Source: Corynebacterium kutscheri
GTDB taxonomy: Bacteria; Actinomycetota; Actinomycetes; Mycobacteriales; Mycobacteriaceae
DNA: 64,000 nt
NCBI RefSeq assembly: GCF_000980835.1
Contig: NZ_CP011312.1
Span: forward strand, 992,001-1,056,000
Reading direction: 5' to 3'
Made by a program: the position numbers and the translations under genes. Below, piece after piece: positions 54,464 to 64,000 of this stretch. How positions within the stretch are numbered: position 1 is the first letter of the stretch; each line of letters starts with the position of its first letter. The notes beneath the pieces were generated by a model that saw only the letters and a list, made by a program, of their open reading frames with translations, did no database searches and had not been told where the DNA came from.

Positions 54464-55765
54464 ATGCAAAAAGAATCAGCCCGAATCTATGGTTTGGATT
54501 TAGCTCGTGCATTAGCAATTATCGGGATGATTGCAGCGCATTCTGGAATTACTCACCCAGTAATTAGGGGAGTAGCTAGTGGTTTCCCTTCGGCGTTATT
54601 TGCTGTCCTTGCTGGAGTATCAGTAGGAATTATTTCAGCGCGGGGACGCATATTAGGTGGAGTACCACAGTTACAAATGCGATTGTCATTATTAACGCGT
54701 GGGCTGCTTATTGCTGGTATTGGGTTTCTTCTCGAAGCATTTCCTTCCTATATTGTTGTTGTTTTGGGTTCGATTGCTGCAGAGATTATTATTCTCACTC
54801 TGGTTATCAATTGGCGCACGCGTAATCTGGCGTTACTTTTGATTGGGCTGGTTTTTATAGGACCCGCAATAGCTGCCTTAGCAGTGTTGCTTGGTATCTA
54901 TTCCGGCTGGCTAGTCGGTGTTTACCCGTTATTTGCCTGGTTAGCTTACGGACTTAGCGGTATGATTGTTCACCGCATTTTCATTGAACAAGGTAGTAGG
55001 AAAAAATGGTTACTGCTTGGCGGGATAACGGTAGTACCAACAATTTTTGCGTTTTGGTATCGGATTAAAGGGATTCATGCTCAATATGGGGATGAGAGTG
55101 CTACTTATGTAGCAGATAAGTCTGCGGCATTCAGTGATGGATTACTTCCGGAGTATGAAGAAAATTTTAGTTTTTGGCGCGATTACTTCTCTCCGATGGC
55201 ACATAGTGGTGGTCTTGGCGACGTTGTGCTGTCTATTGCGGTAGCTCTTGCAGTTATTTCTCTTTGCGTCGTTATCTGTGAGCCGAATTTGTTGCGTAAA
55301 GTAATGTACCCATTGCGCGCTATGGGGCAAATGTCGTTAACCTCATATACTTTGCATGTTATTGCTTCTGGAATACTGGTCATACTTGTGTCCTTCACTA
55401 ATAATGATGGCAGCAGCTTAGGAGCTACCGAGATGGCGCCTCAAGCAGAGGAAACGCAGTATGGTCGGCCGTGGCAAGAATACCAAGATCTAGTTAATCA
55501 AGCAGAAAATTGGTCGGATTTTTATGACCTTAAGTATCCTCCCAGCCCTAAGCTGGATACGGATTACGATACGATTGATAATGGTGAAACCTTTGCCTGG
55601 ATTGAGTTTGCTGTTCAAATAGTAGGAATCTCGATTTTTGCAATGTTGTGGCAGCTTTTGCCGCGGTTTCATCGTCGTGGCCCATGGGAATCGTTTATTA
55701 GGTGGGCAACGCGTAAGTTTTCTCAGGTGCCACCAGGAAAAGAACCAGAAAATTATTCGATTTAA
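54464..55765 (+). CDS. Polytopic membrane protein, heparan-glucosaminide acetyltransferase/DUF418-like
   Basis: 433 residues with about ten hydrophobic segments. The N-terminal RIYGLDLARALAIIGMIAAHS matches the DUF1624/acyltransferase-like family, and GQMSLTSYTLHVIASG is the late conserved helix seen in DUF418 proteins. A hydrophilic loop (residues ~315-370) is acidic. Such proteins probably transfer acyl groups to cell-envelope glycans (inference). The ATG lies behind GAGAGGGG. Confidence 0.78.
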   Translation: MQKESARIYGLDLARALAIIGMIAAHSGITHPVIRGVASGFPSALFAVLAGVSVGIISARGRILGGVPQLQMRLSLLTRGLLIAGIGFLLEAFPSYIVVVLGSIAAEIIILTLVINWRTRNLALLLIGLVFIGPAIAALAVLLGIYSGWLVGVYPLFAWLAYGLSGMIVHRIFIEQGSRKKWLLLGGITVVPTIFAFWYRIKGIHAQYGDESATYVADKSAAFSDGLLPEYEENFSFWRDYFSPMAHSGGLGDVVLSIAVALAVISLCVVICEPNLLRKVMYPLRAMGQMSLTSYTLHVIASGILVILVSFTNNDGSSLGATEMAPQAEETQYGRPWQEYQDLVNQAENWSDFYDLKYPPSPKLDTDYDTIDNGETFAWIEFAVQIVGISIFAMLWQLLPRFHRRGPWESFIRWATRKFSQVPPGKEPENYSI

Positions 55766-55900
55766 TTGGGCTAGCACATTCTAGTATCCGTGGCTAATAG
55801 ACATAGCTTCAATGAAAAAACTTTAATTGTCTAGTTAGCGGTCTTGATATTGATTAACTTTTTTCAAAGGGTTGATCCCGGATTAGTGTAAAACAAAAAA

Positions 55901-55932
55901 TAGACCAGGACATTTTGCTCTGGTCTATATAT
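55901..55932 (-). terminator. Terminator for tRNA-Pro
   Basis: TAGACCAG (55901-55908) pairs with CTGGTCTA (55920-55927). On the minus strand the stem is followed by TTTTTTG, placing a strong terminator immediately after the tRNA 3' end. It may also serve the convergent membrane-protein gene. Confidence 0.85.
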
Positions 55933-55936
55933 TTTG

Positions 55937-56010
<74 letters not shown>

Positions 56011-56106
56011 TTGTTATAGGAAACCCTGTAACGAGGGAAAGGTTACACTACTGTTATCTACTATGCCTAATTGGCAGGTAAAAGGTTTGTGCACCTAGTT
56101 GGGGAC

Positions 56107-56505
56107 TTATTCTATCTCGTCATCATAAAACCAGCGGCCGTTTTGTCGGCGAAAAACTGAGCGTTCGTGGTGTATATGTATTGTGGGATCAATGCCAATA
56201 ATGTAGGTAGCATCAAATTCAATCTCACCATAGGAATCAAATTCTGTTCCCCCAGTAATGTGCAGGATCTCTAGCTTTACCCAGCTAATATCTTCAGCGA
56301 ATTGAATGTCGAGCGGACGGGTATCGGGATACCACGTTTTGATTAGATAATCACGATTAGCTAGTGCAAAGGCACTGTATCGAGAGCGCATTAGTTTTTC
56401 TGCGGTAGACGGGGCTATCGTACCATTCAGATAGGGTTCACAGCAATCATTAAAGTCAGATCCTGATCCACAAGGACAGTCAGTAATGGTTTTAATTAAT
56501 TTCAT
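56107..56505 (-). CDS. YchJ-like SEC-C motif protein (UPF0225)
   Basis: 132 residues. The N-terminal cysteine-rich segment CPCGSGSDFNDCC is the SEC-C-like metal-binding motif, followed by the YchJ signature AEKLMRSRYSAFALANRDYL and an NTF2-like fold. Proteins of this family are small, widespread and of unknown function. It stands alone upstream of tRNA-Pro on the same strand. Confidence 0.88.
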   Translation of the reverse strand: MKLIKTITDCPCGSGSDFNDCCEPYLNGTIAPSTAEKLMRSRYSAFALANRDYLIKTWYPDTRPLDIQFAEDISWVKLEILHITGGTEFDSYGEIEFDATYIIGIDPTIHIHHERSVFRRQNGRWFYDDEIE

Positions 56506-56574
56506 AAAAACGCGTTTTCCCTACAATAAGGCTGATATCAGATAGCTAGTCCACTATTTTACTTGAAAAGATCA

Positions 56575-56766
56575 ATGATTCTCGATGGAGCTAGAGCAAT
56601 GCTAGCAATCGGGTGTACGCTGGCAGCGATTTTTCTTATTGCTTTCTTAGCTCATGGCAGAATAAACGCTATTAGTTTAATGAGACGGGTTGTAGCGATA
56701 TATGATGCGACATTATCTTTTCTCACGCCTTCCAAGGAGATGACGAATTTAAGTGGCAACTTTTGA
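56575..56766 (+). CDS. Small hypothetical membrane protein
   Basis: 63 residues from ATG 56575, with one strong hydrophobic helix (MLAIGCTLAAIFLIAFLAHG, about residues 8-27) and a short polar tail. The stop falls 14 bases inside secA2, and its coding region contains the secA2 ribosome-binding site AAGGAG, which could couple the two. No family is recognised and no good ribosome-binding site precedes it, so it may be chance. Confidence 0.4.
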   Translation: MILDGARAMLAIGCTLAAIFLIAFLAHGRINAISLMRRVVAIYDATLSFLTPSKEMTNLSGNF

Positions 56767-59044
56767 CTGGTTTTGGAATGCCATGGGTGGCAAAGCTACC
56801 CGTAATCAAAAGAAATCCCGAGCAGTCGTGGATAAAGTTGATACTTGGCGTGATCAATGGGCGTCGAAAAGCGACACGGAGATTGCAGCCCGTGCCAAGG
56901 AATTAGCTCATACCGGTGAGCTTGTACAGCCTGCGGAGTTTCTTGCACTTTTAAGTATTGCTGCTGAGCGCACTCTAGGTCTAAAACCATTTGATGTGCA
57001 AAACCAGGCTGTTCTTGGACTGCTTGGTGGCGATGTTATCCAGATGGCCACTGGTGAAGGTAAAACCCTAGTCGGAGCAATGGCAAATACTGGTTTCGCA
57101 CTGATGGGTAAACGCGTGCATGCGATTACTGTCAATGATTATTTGGCTGCCCGCGATGCTCAATGGATGGGGCCGCTGGTAGAGTTTTTTGATCTTAGCG
57201 TGGCTGCGATTACCGAAAACCTTAGCCGTGAACAACGTCGGGAAGTATACCGGGCCAATATTGTCTATGGGGCAGTAAGTGAGATTGGTTTTGATGTATT
57301 AAGAGATCAGCTTATTACTGACCGAAAAGACGCAGTACAACATGGTGCAGATGTAGCTGTTGTTGATGAAGCTGACAGTGTTTTAGTAGATGAGGCATTG
57401 GTTCCACTTGTTCTTGCCGGCAATGAGCCTGGTTATGCTCCTACTGGCCGGATTACGCAGATTGTTGCTAAGTTGATCGAAGGCGAGGATTACATCTTTG
57501 ATGATGACCGGCGCAATGTTTTTCTTACTGAGCAAGGCGCACAAAAAGTTGAGCATCGGTTAGGCATTAACTCGCTTTACGACGACGAACATGTCGGTTC
57601 TACACTCGTTCAAGTTAATCTTGCCTTACACGCTCAAGCGCTACTGATTCGAGACATTCACTATATCGTTCGAGACGGAAAAGTTGCACTTATCGACGCC
57701 TCTAAAGGTCGTGTTGCCGATTTACAGCGTTGGCCAGATGGGGTACAAGCTGCTGTGGAAGCCAAAGAAGGACTGAAAGTCACTGAGGGTGGGCGGATTC
57801 TGGACACTATTACTCTGCAGGCGTTGATGGGTAGATATCCAGTTGTTTGTGGTATGACTGGTACTGCTGTGGAAGCAACTGACCAACTGCGTCAGTTTTA
57901 TGATTTGCGGGTAGCCGAGATCCCACGGCATAAGGAACTACGTCGTTTTGATGAAGCTGATCGAGTCTATGCAACCAGTGAAGAGAAGTTTCGCGCCATT
58001 ATTAAAGAAATTCGCTTACTGCATGAAACCGGTCAGCCAGTGTTGATTGGTACTCATGATGTTGCTGAATCAGAGGCAATTGCTCAAGCACTAGCTGAGG
58101 CAGGTATTGATTGCAATGTTTTGAATGCAAAAAATGATGCAGAAGAGGCACGCATTATCGCCGAAGCTGGTGATTTAGCTCGGGTGACTGTTTCTACTCA
58201 GATGGCTGGTCGAGGTACCGATATTCGCCTTGGTGGGGCAGATGAACGTGATTATGAAGCAGTTGTTTCCCGCGGTGGGCTTGCTGTGATTGGTACGACT
58301 AGACATCGTAGCTCTCGATTGGATAACCAATTGCGTGGTCGAGCAGGACGTCAAGGAGATCCGGGGTTATCACTTTTCTTCTTATCATTAGAAGACGATG
58401 TGGTTGCAGTTGGTGGAGCTGGCGAAGAAGTGACTGCGCAACCAGAAGCTGATGGACTTATTGAATCTAAGCGGATTCGTGATTGGATAGAGCATTGCCA
58501 GCGTGTTACCGAAGGGCAGCTACTAGAAATTCATTCTCAAACATGGAAGTACAATAAGCTGCTTGCCGATCAACGCATTATCGTTGATGAACGCCGCTCT
58601 GTTTTGCTTGATAGTAACCAAGCCTGGCAGGAATTATCTCAACGAGCCCCACAGCGGGCGCAAGAACTTATGCACCTTGATTCAGCGATTGTCGAACAAG
58701 CTGCCAGAGAAATTATGTTGTATCACTTGGATTATGAGTGGAGTGAGCATCTAGCACTGATGGATGATGTTCGAGAATCCATTCACTTGCGCGCAATTGC
58801 TCGAGAAACCCCCATTGATGAGTACCACCGCATTGCAGTACGAGAGTTTAAAGAATTAGCACAACGCGCCGTGGATAAAGCTGTAACTACTTTTAAAGAA
58901 GTGCTTATCGACGATGAGGGTGCGCATTTAGCAGATCATGGTTTAGCTCGTCCATCAGCAACCTGGACATATATGGTTTCTGATAATCCGCTTGCCGGTT
59001 CTGGTAATTCAGTATTAAAAGGAATTGGAGCAATCTTTAAATAG
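56753..59044 (+). CDS. secA2: Accessory preprotein translocase ATPase SecA2
   Basis: 763 residues, shorter than the housekeeping SecA1 and lacking the C-terminal zinc motif. Walker A ATGEGKT lies at 99-105, the DEAD-type VVDEADSVL near 203, and the helicase motif GRAGRQGDPG in the second motor domain. The start is GTG 56753 behind AAGGAG. In actinobacteria SecA2 exports a subset of proteins. The following odhI region matches the C. glutamicum order. Confidence 0.95.
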   Translation: MATFDWFWNAMGGKATRNQKKSRAVVDKVDTWRDQWASKSDTEIAARAKELAHTGELVQPAEFLALLSIAAERTLGLKPFDVQNQAVLGLLGGDVIQMATGEGKTLVGAMANTGFALMGKRVHAITVNDYLAARDAQWMGPLVEFFDLSVAAITENLSREQRREVYRANIVYGAVSEIGFDVLRDQLITDRKDAVQHGADVAVVDEADSVLVDEALVPLVLAGNEPGYAPTGRITQIVAKLIEGEDYIFDDDRRNVFLTEQGAQKVEHRLGINSLYDDEHVGSTLVQVNLALHAQALLIRDIHYIVRDGKVALIDASKGRVADLQRWPDGVQAAVEAKEGLKVTEGGRILDTITLQALMGRYPVVCGMTGTAVEATDQLRQFYDLRVAEIPRHKELRRFDEADRVYATSEEKFRAIIKEIRLLHETGQPVLIGTHDVAESEAIAQALAEAGIDCNVLNAKNDAEEARIIAEAGDLARVTVSTQMAGRGTDIRLGGADERDYEAVVSRGGLAVIGTTRHRSSRLDNQLRGRAGRQGDPGLSLFFLSLEDDVVAVGGAGEEVTAQPEADGLIESKRIRDWIEHCQRVTEGQLLEIHSQTWKYNKLLADQRIIVDERRSVLLDSNQAWQELSQRAPQRAQELMHLDSAIVEQAAREIMLYHLDYEWSEHLALMDDVRESIHLRAIARETPIDEYHRIAVREFKELAQRAVDKAVTTFKEVLIDDEGAHLADHGLARPSATWTYMVSDNPLAGSGNSVLKGIGAIFK

Positions 59045-59355
59045 GTGAGAATGGGGGGATAGCACTTGTCACTCTATGCGCTAAAAGCTAATAAAAAGCC
59101 AGACGCAGCGTAATAAAAAGAGAATTTTTTGATTGTGATATGAACCTAAACCATTGATTTTTAGCAATAGCGGCTATGATGTTATTCATTAGCTTGCGTA
59201 GGTATCTGCATTCTATAGTTTCAGTATCTGCGGTCAGTAGAAATAAAGTTGTAAAATTTAGTGAGGTTGTTTTTATCTATAATGTTGCTGCTGCTTATCT
59301 GCGGTGAAACAGGATAAAAGCTAAGTCATAAAAACAGCAAACTCGGAGGTTGAAC
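59045..59355 (+). promoter_or_regulatory. odhI upstream region
   Basis: About 310 AT-rich bases without a gene. TATAAT at 59278-59283 is a good -10 without a clear -35, giving a leader of about 65 bases. CGGAGG lies just before the odhI ATG. Confidence 0.45.
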
Positions 59356-59802
59356 ATGAGCGACATCATTGGTGAACCTGAGGTACAGGTTGAAACCACA
59401 TCCGTTTTTCGCGCGGATCTGCTCAAGGAAATGGAGTCTGGTGCGGTAGCAACACCTGCAGCTGGCTCGGACATTACACCTCCAGCAGGTGCAGCTATGC
59501 TGGTTGTTAAGCGTGGCCCCAACGCCGGAGCACGCTTTTTATTAGATCGTCCGGTTACTACTGCTGGCCGGCATCCAGAGAGCGATATTTTCTTAGATGA
59601 TGTGACGGTTTCTCGTCGTCATGCGGAGTTTCGTCTGGAAAATGAAACCTTCGAAGTTGTTGATGTTGGATCTTTAAATGGTACCTATATCAACCGTGAA
59701 CCTCGTAACAGTGAGATTCTTTCTACCGGTGATGAGATTCAGATCGGTAAGTTCCGTTTGGTTTTCTTAGCGGGTAACATTGGTTCTACCTCGCGCAGTT
59801 AA
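59356..59802 (+). CDS. odhI: FHA-domain 2-oxoglutarate dehydrogenase inhibitor OdhI/GarA
   Basis: 148 residues from ATG 59356. The N-terminal ETTSVF motif puts Thr14 and Thr15 exactly at the sites phosphorylated by PknG and related kinases in C. glutamicum and mycobacteria. The FHA fold follows (residues ~50-140) with GRHPESDIFLDDVTVSRRHA and SLNGTYINR. Unphosphorylated OdhI binds and inhibits OdhA, diverting 2-oxoglutarate to glutamate; phosphorylation relieves this. The CGGAGG ribosome-binding site chooses the ATG over TTG 59350. Confidence 0.96.
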   Translation: MSDIIGEPEVQVETTSVFRADLLKEMESGAVATPAAGSDITPPAGAAMLVVKRGPNAGARFLLDRPVTTAGRHPESDIFLDDVTVSRRHAEFRLENETFEVVDVGSLNGTYINREPRNSEILSTGDEIQIGKFRLVFLAGNIGSTSRS

Positions 59803-59856
59803 TGTGTGTTTATGGATACCCCTGACCTTTTCTAGCTTTAAGAGTTTTATATATTT

Positions 59857-60591
59857 ATGAACGCAACCGCGCATCAGAGTACTGCTTCTGCTCAGCAAAG
59901 CACTAAACGGGCAAAAAAGACTGTGTCTATCGGCGTAGTTATCGAGACCCTTACTAAGGAATTCCCGGACGTTACTGTCTCTAAAATCCGTTTTTTGGAA
60001 TCAGAAGGCCTTATTACCCCGCAGCGGACTTCATCTGGGTATCGTCGTTTTACAGCCGATGATGTAGATCGGTTGCGGTTTATTTTGACTACCCAGCGTG
60101 ATAATTATTTGCCGTTAAAGGTAATTCGCGAACAGCTAGAGGCAATGGATTCGGGGGCTGTGACTCAGCTCAAGAAGACTACTGGTGATCAGCTTATTGG
60201 GCCGGAAAGTTTTGCTGCACCTACCTTAACTCGGCTTACTGATTCTGATTTGGCGGAGCGTGCTGAAGTGAGCATACAGTTAGTTACTGAGCTCATTGAA
60301 GCACATGTGGTCGTGCCAGATTCCTCAGGTTTTTTTACTAATGATGATGTGAGCATCGTTAGTGTTGCTGAGCAGCTGAAAGGTTTTGGTTTCGATACTC
60401 GCCATTTGAAGTCTCTGCGTAACACTGCTGCGCGTCAAGCGGATTTGATTCAACGAGCAGCTACACCAGTGGCGAGGTTAAGTGCTGATGGCAAAGAACG
60501 AGCTGATGATATGAAGCAGCAAATGACTGCTTTGGTGGTATCAATGCATGCTACTTTGGTAAAAAGTGTCTTGCGTGGCAATCATTCATAA
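59857..60591 (+). CDS. ftsR: MerR-family regulator FtsR
   Basis: 244 residues. A MerR-type winged helix lies at ~24-95 (VSKIRFLESEGLITPQRTSSGYRRF) and a second helical region follows. The homologue next to odhI in C. glutamicum, FtsR, activates ftsZ and affects cell division; the mycobacterial homologue is Rv1828. The gene is 54 bases after odhI with no obvious ribosome-binding site. Confidence 0.88.
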   Translation: MNATAHQSTASAQQSTKRAKKTVSIGVVIETLTKEFPDVTVSKIRFLESEGLITPQRTSSGYRRFTADDVDRLRFILTTQRDNYLPLKVIREQLEAMDSGAVTQLKKTTGDQLIGPESFAAPTLTRLTDSDLAERAEVSIQLVTELIEAHVVVPDSSGFFTNDDVSIVSVAEQLKGFGFDTRHLKSLRNTAARQADLIQRAATPVARLSADGKERADDMKQQMTALVVSMHATLVKSVLRGNHS

Positions 60592-60657
60592 AAACTTATT
60601 GCATAGTTGTAGTGTTATCAAACAGATAAAACTGCAGTTCAAGCCAGATTTTAAGAT

Positions 60658-60693
60658 AAAGCTTCCAGTTATGAAAGCTGGGAGCTTTTATTT
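60658..60693 (+). terminator. Terminator after ftsR
   Basis: AAAGCTTCCAGTT and AAGCTGGGAGCTTT pair with G-U wobbles around an ATGA loop, followed by TATTTAT. It separates ftsR from the DUF151 gene. Confidence 0.7.
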
Positions 60694-60722
60694 ATCGCAC
60701 CAGAGACTAACAGGAGATCAAA

Positions 60723-61319
60723 ATGGCTTTTCAGGAAGTTGATTGTCTAGGCGCTAGGTTTATTGGGCCAGATGAGCATTGCTGTATTCTTTTGCGTGGT
60801 AATGATAGTGGTCGAATTCTGCCTATTTGGGTGACTTATCACGATGTTATGCCAATGGTTATGCGTGATAGTGGTTATATTCCTAATCGTCCGCAGAAGT
60901 ATGATATTTTTTCTGATTTACTCTTCCAACAAGATGGAGTGGGGTTAGAAGAAATACGTATTAGTTCTTATTATCAGGGTGTTTTTATTGCCTCGATTGT
61001 GCTTAGCGATGGCCGTGAGTTTGATGCTCGCCCGGTTGATGCAATTGGATTTGCTCAGCATGTATTAGGTCGCATTGTTGTGGATGAAGAAGTTATGCAG
61101 CAGGCATCTATTTTTATCTCTGATGACGATATGCAGCGCTATTTCGAAATTTATCCTGAACCAAGTAAAAAGAGCGTGCCAGTTCCAGATAGTGATGAAG
61201 ATTTTCAGGCTTTGCTTTCCGAAATGGGGATTAGGGAAGAAGATCTAGAACTTGGAGATTTAGGTTCTGAGCTACCTGATATTGATGATTTTCCAGGTCT
61301 AGATGAAGATAAGAACTAA
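60723..61319 (+). CDS. Bifunctional nuclease (DUF151) family protein
   Basis: 198 residues. The BFN domain occupies about residues 5-135 (CCILLRGNDSGRILPIWV, LGRIVVDEEVM), and the C-terminal ~50 residues are acidic. Conserved between the two MerR genes in corynebacteria and mycobacteria (Rv1829). Plant and archaeal relatives have nuclease or regulatory roles; no catalytic residue can be named from this sequence. AGGAG precedes the ATG. Confidence 0.85.
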   Translation: MAFQEVDCLGARFIGPDEHCCILLRGNDSGRILPIWVTYHDVMPMVMRDSGYIPNRPQKYDIFSDLLFQQDGVGLEEIRISSYYQGVFIASIVLSDGREFDARPVDAIGFAQHVLGRIVVDEEVMQQASIFISDDDMQRYFEIYPEPSKKSVPVPDSDEDFQALLSEMGIREEDLELGDLGSELPDIDDFPGLDEDKN

Positions 61320-61542
61320 CAGAATTGTAAATAGTGCCAGCTAGTTAGTGAATACTAAAACAATTGTTGTCATTGTTATTTATGTTATTAAAGGTGACAA
61401 TGGTGTAATTAAAGTCTAAACTTCAACTTGAGGTTTATGTTTCGGGCGTGTTGCGCGATTTTTGCTTGACGTTGGTTTAACCTTAGCTAAGAATAAAAGA
61501 GGGCTCGAAGCGAAGCCAGAGATCGCAGGAGTAAAAACAAAC

Positions 61543-62097
61543 ATGACTGAATACAATGACGCACCAGGTGTACAAGGATCCCTTTTCTATATGGGTCCAG
61601 ATAAAGAAGTAGGATACCGCGTTCCTACTGCTTGCCAGGTTGCCGGCATCACCTACCGACAGTTGGATTATTGGGCACGTACCGGTTTGGTTACCCCAAC
61701 CATTCGTACTGCCCATGGTTCTGGTTCTCAGCGACTATATTCTTTTAAAGATGTGCTGGTACTCAAGATTGTTAAACGACTTCTTGATACAGGTATTTCT
61801 TTGCAAAATATTCGTTTGGCAGTAGATAAATTACGTGACCGCGGTGTAGATGACCTTGCTAATATCACCCTAGTTTCCGATGGTGCCACGGTATATGAGT
61901 GCAGCTCTAATGAGGAAGTTATTGACCTTCTTGGCGGTGGGCAAGGGGTGTTTGGTATTGCAGTTCCAGGAATTATGAAGGAACTTACCGGTACTATTTC
62001 CAATTTCCCTTCCGAGCGTATCGACGATTCCTTTGGTGGCGATAATGTTGTTGGTGTCGATGAACTAGCGGTGCGACGCCGTCGTAAGTCTTCTTAA
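61543..62097 (+). CDS. MerR-family transcriptional regulator
   Basis: 184 residues from ATG 61543 (AGGAG 14 bases upstream). The N-terminal helix-turn-helix is VGYRVPTACQVAGITYRQLDYWARTGLVTP split over residues ~23-52, then a helical effector region (LLDTGISLQNIRLAVDKLRDRG). It corresponds to the second MerR gene of the odhI block (Rv1830-like). The frame extends upstream to 61462 but without similarity. Ligand unknown. Confidence 0.88.
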   Translation: MTEYNDAPGVQGSLFYMGPDKEVGYRVPTACQVAGITYRQLDYWARTGLVTPTIRTAHGSGSQRLYSFKDVLVLKIVKRLLDTGISLQNIRLAVDKLRDRGVDDLANITLVSDGATVYECSSNEEVIDLLGGGQGVFGIAVPGIMKELTGTISNFPSERIDDSFGGDNVVGVDELAVRRRRKSS

Positions 62098-62135
62098 CTA
62101 AAAAGCGGCTTAAACCTAAATACGTTACCTAATTA

Positions 62136-62174
62136 AAGCCCGGACCAATTTTCTCTGGCTGGTCTGGGTTTTTG
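62136..62174 (+). terminator. Terminator after MerR gene
   Basis: CCCGGACCA and TGGTCTGGG form a 9-bp stem (one G-U), followed by TTTTTG. It closes the odhI-to-MerR block. Confidence 0.88.
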
Positions 62175-62252
62175 CTATATGAATGCTGCTAGTGGATAAG
62201 CAGAGTTTTAATTAATTTTTCTAGCGCCATAAAAAATTAGGCACAAATAAAA

Positions 62253-62290
62253 CTCAGCAGGTAACTGGAAAGTATAAGTTACCGGCTGAG
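62253..62290 (-). terminator. Terminator for nrdF-FMN reductase operon
   Basis: CTCAGCAGGTAACT and AGTTACCGGCTGAG pair over 14 bases with one mismatch. On the minus strand the stem is followed by TTTTATTTG, so it would end the transcript from nrdF and the FMN reductase. Confidence 0.75.
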
Positions 62291-62374
62291 CTATTAAAGG
62301 TTAAAGCATTCTTGTATTTACCAGCAGACAATAGGTTGCCGGATAAACATCGACAATAAGATATGCGTTGCTTA

Positions 62375-62968
62375 TTAGCGCTTAGGGCGCGGATTACGCT
62401 TTACTAAATCTATGAACCTATCGATATGCCCTTGAACAAACTCGGTGGTATCTGCTGATAGGAAACTGCCATCTTCGTTCAATAACGATGGGGACTGGCC
62501 AAGAAAAACTTCTGGCTGTCCTTGGATGGGCATATCAAAATAGGACAGGGCTAATTTTAAATTTTTCTGTGATGAGTAGCCGCCCATGCGCCCAACTGAG
62601 TGACTGATAATTGCTGCTGGGAGATTCTTCCATGCAACATCATTGTTTGGCTTCGATCCGATATCGATAGCATTTTTTAGGCAAGCAGGAATGGTGCGGT
62701 TATTTTCTGGAGTCACGAATAAAACCCCATCTGCTTTTTTGATGGTTTCGCGGAATGCAGTGTATTCCTTAGGAGTTGGTTTATCTGTGATCTCTGGGTC
62801 ATCGTAGTCGAAATCATAAAGTGGGAGATCACGGATTTCAACGATATGTGCAGTTACTTCATCACTGAACATATGGAGAGTATTCTGTGCGATCTTGCGC
62901 GCAACTGAACCGCCACGAAGGCTGCCAATAATGACGGCGATATCGAGTTTATTATCTGTTGTAGACAT
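62375..62968 (-). CDS. NADPH-dependent FMN reductase
   Basis: Flavodoxin-fold oxidoreductase, 197 residues. IGSLRGGSVARKIAQNTL is the FMN-phosphate loop; LFVTPENNRTIPACLKNAID and SHSVGRMGG match the NADPH-dependent FMN reductase (SsuE/azoreductase-like) family. It lies 30 bases downstream of nrdF on the same strand, so the two are probably co-transcribed. A flavin reductase beside an NrdF could help reduce the NrdI flavin or otherwise feed RNR activation (inference). Confidence 0.9.
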   Translation of the reverse strand: MSTTDNKLDIAVIIGSLRGGSVARKIAQNTLHMFSDEVTAHIVEIRDLPLYDFDYDDPEITDKPTPKEYTAFRETIKKADGVLFVTPENNRTIPACLKNAIDIGSKPNNDVAWKNLPAAIISHSVGRMGGYSSQKNLKLALSYFDMPIQGQPEVFLGQSPSLLNEDGSFLSADTTEFVQGHIDRFIDLVKRNPRPKR

Positions 62969-62998
62969 AGTTTTCCTTGTGAATAAGTTATGAAGAAA

Positions 62999-64000
<1,002 letters not shown>

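Overview
The window comes from an AT-rich member of the genus Corynebacterium, probably near the C. diphtheriae/C. kutscheri side of the genus (inference from gene content and base composition; no search was run). Indicators are the corynebacterial gene order (uvrA / infC-rpmI-rplT / pheST / argFRGH / tyrS / rrn / tlyA-nadK-recN / steA-steB / xerD / parA-scpA-scpB / rluB-cmk-der / secA2 / odhI-ftsR), an OdhI/GarA protein with the N-terminal ETTSVF phosphorylation motif, and actinobacterial SteAB, TlyA and SecA2.

Layout. 1-8.7 kb: a truncated HelR/HelD-type ATPase, a DoxX-like protein, a metallo-beta-lactamase-fold hydrolase, uvrA, and a large DUF2339-type membrane protein. 9-15 kb: translation genes infC (AUC start), rpmI, rplT, a SpoU-type rRNA methyltransferase, pheS, pheT. 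15.5-20 kb: argF-argR-argG-argH without the usual upstream argCJBD. 20-23.2 kb: a pyrimidine nucleoside salvage locus, with cdd and a frameshifted nupC divergent from deoA. 23.3-27.7 kb: a Trm112-like protein, tyrS, and a cobalamin-riboswitch-controlled cbiMNQO cobalt importer on the minus strand. 27.7-34 kb: one complete 16S-23S-5S rRNA operon with no spacer tRNA. 34-50 kb: an RG/RD-rich TPR protein, then a mostly co-directional set for nucleotide metabolism, DNA repair, cell separation (SteAB), recombination (XerD) and chromosome organisation (ParA-ScpA-ScpB), followed by rluB, cmk and der. 50-53.5 kb: a heterodimeric ABC exporter whose first subunit is broken by two in-frame stops. 53.5-62 kb: a methyltransferase, a membrane acyltransferase-like protein, tRNA-Pro(GGG), a YchJ-like protein, secA2, and the odhI-ftsR-DUF151-MerR block. 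62.4-64 kb: an FMN reductase downstream of an unusual nrdF.

The most striking item is the NrdF at the right edge. Three of the six metal-ligand positions of class Ib NrdF are changed (Glu to Gln, Ser and Lys), the QSK pattern of metal-free, DOPA-radical class Ie ribonucleotide reductases. The second is an 11-base motif, GCTTWTCGACG, found by eye at least 18 times on both strands, in several reading frames and between genes. That is far above chance and none of the annotated features explains it.

Two disrupted genes (nupC, an ABC subunit) and the reduced arg cluster suggest gene loss in a host-associated lineage, although homopolymer or assembly errors remain possible for nupC.
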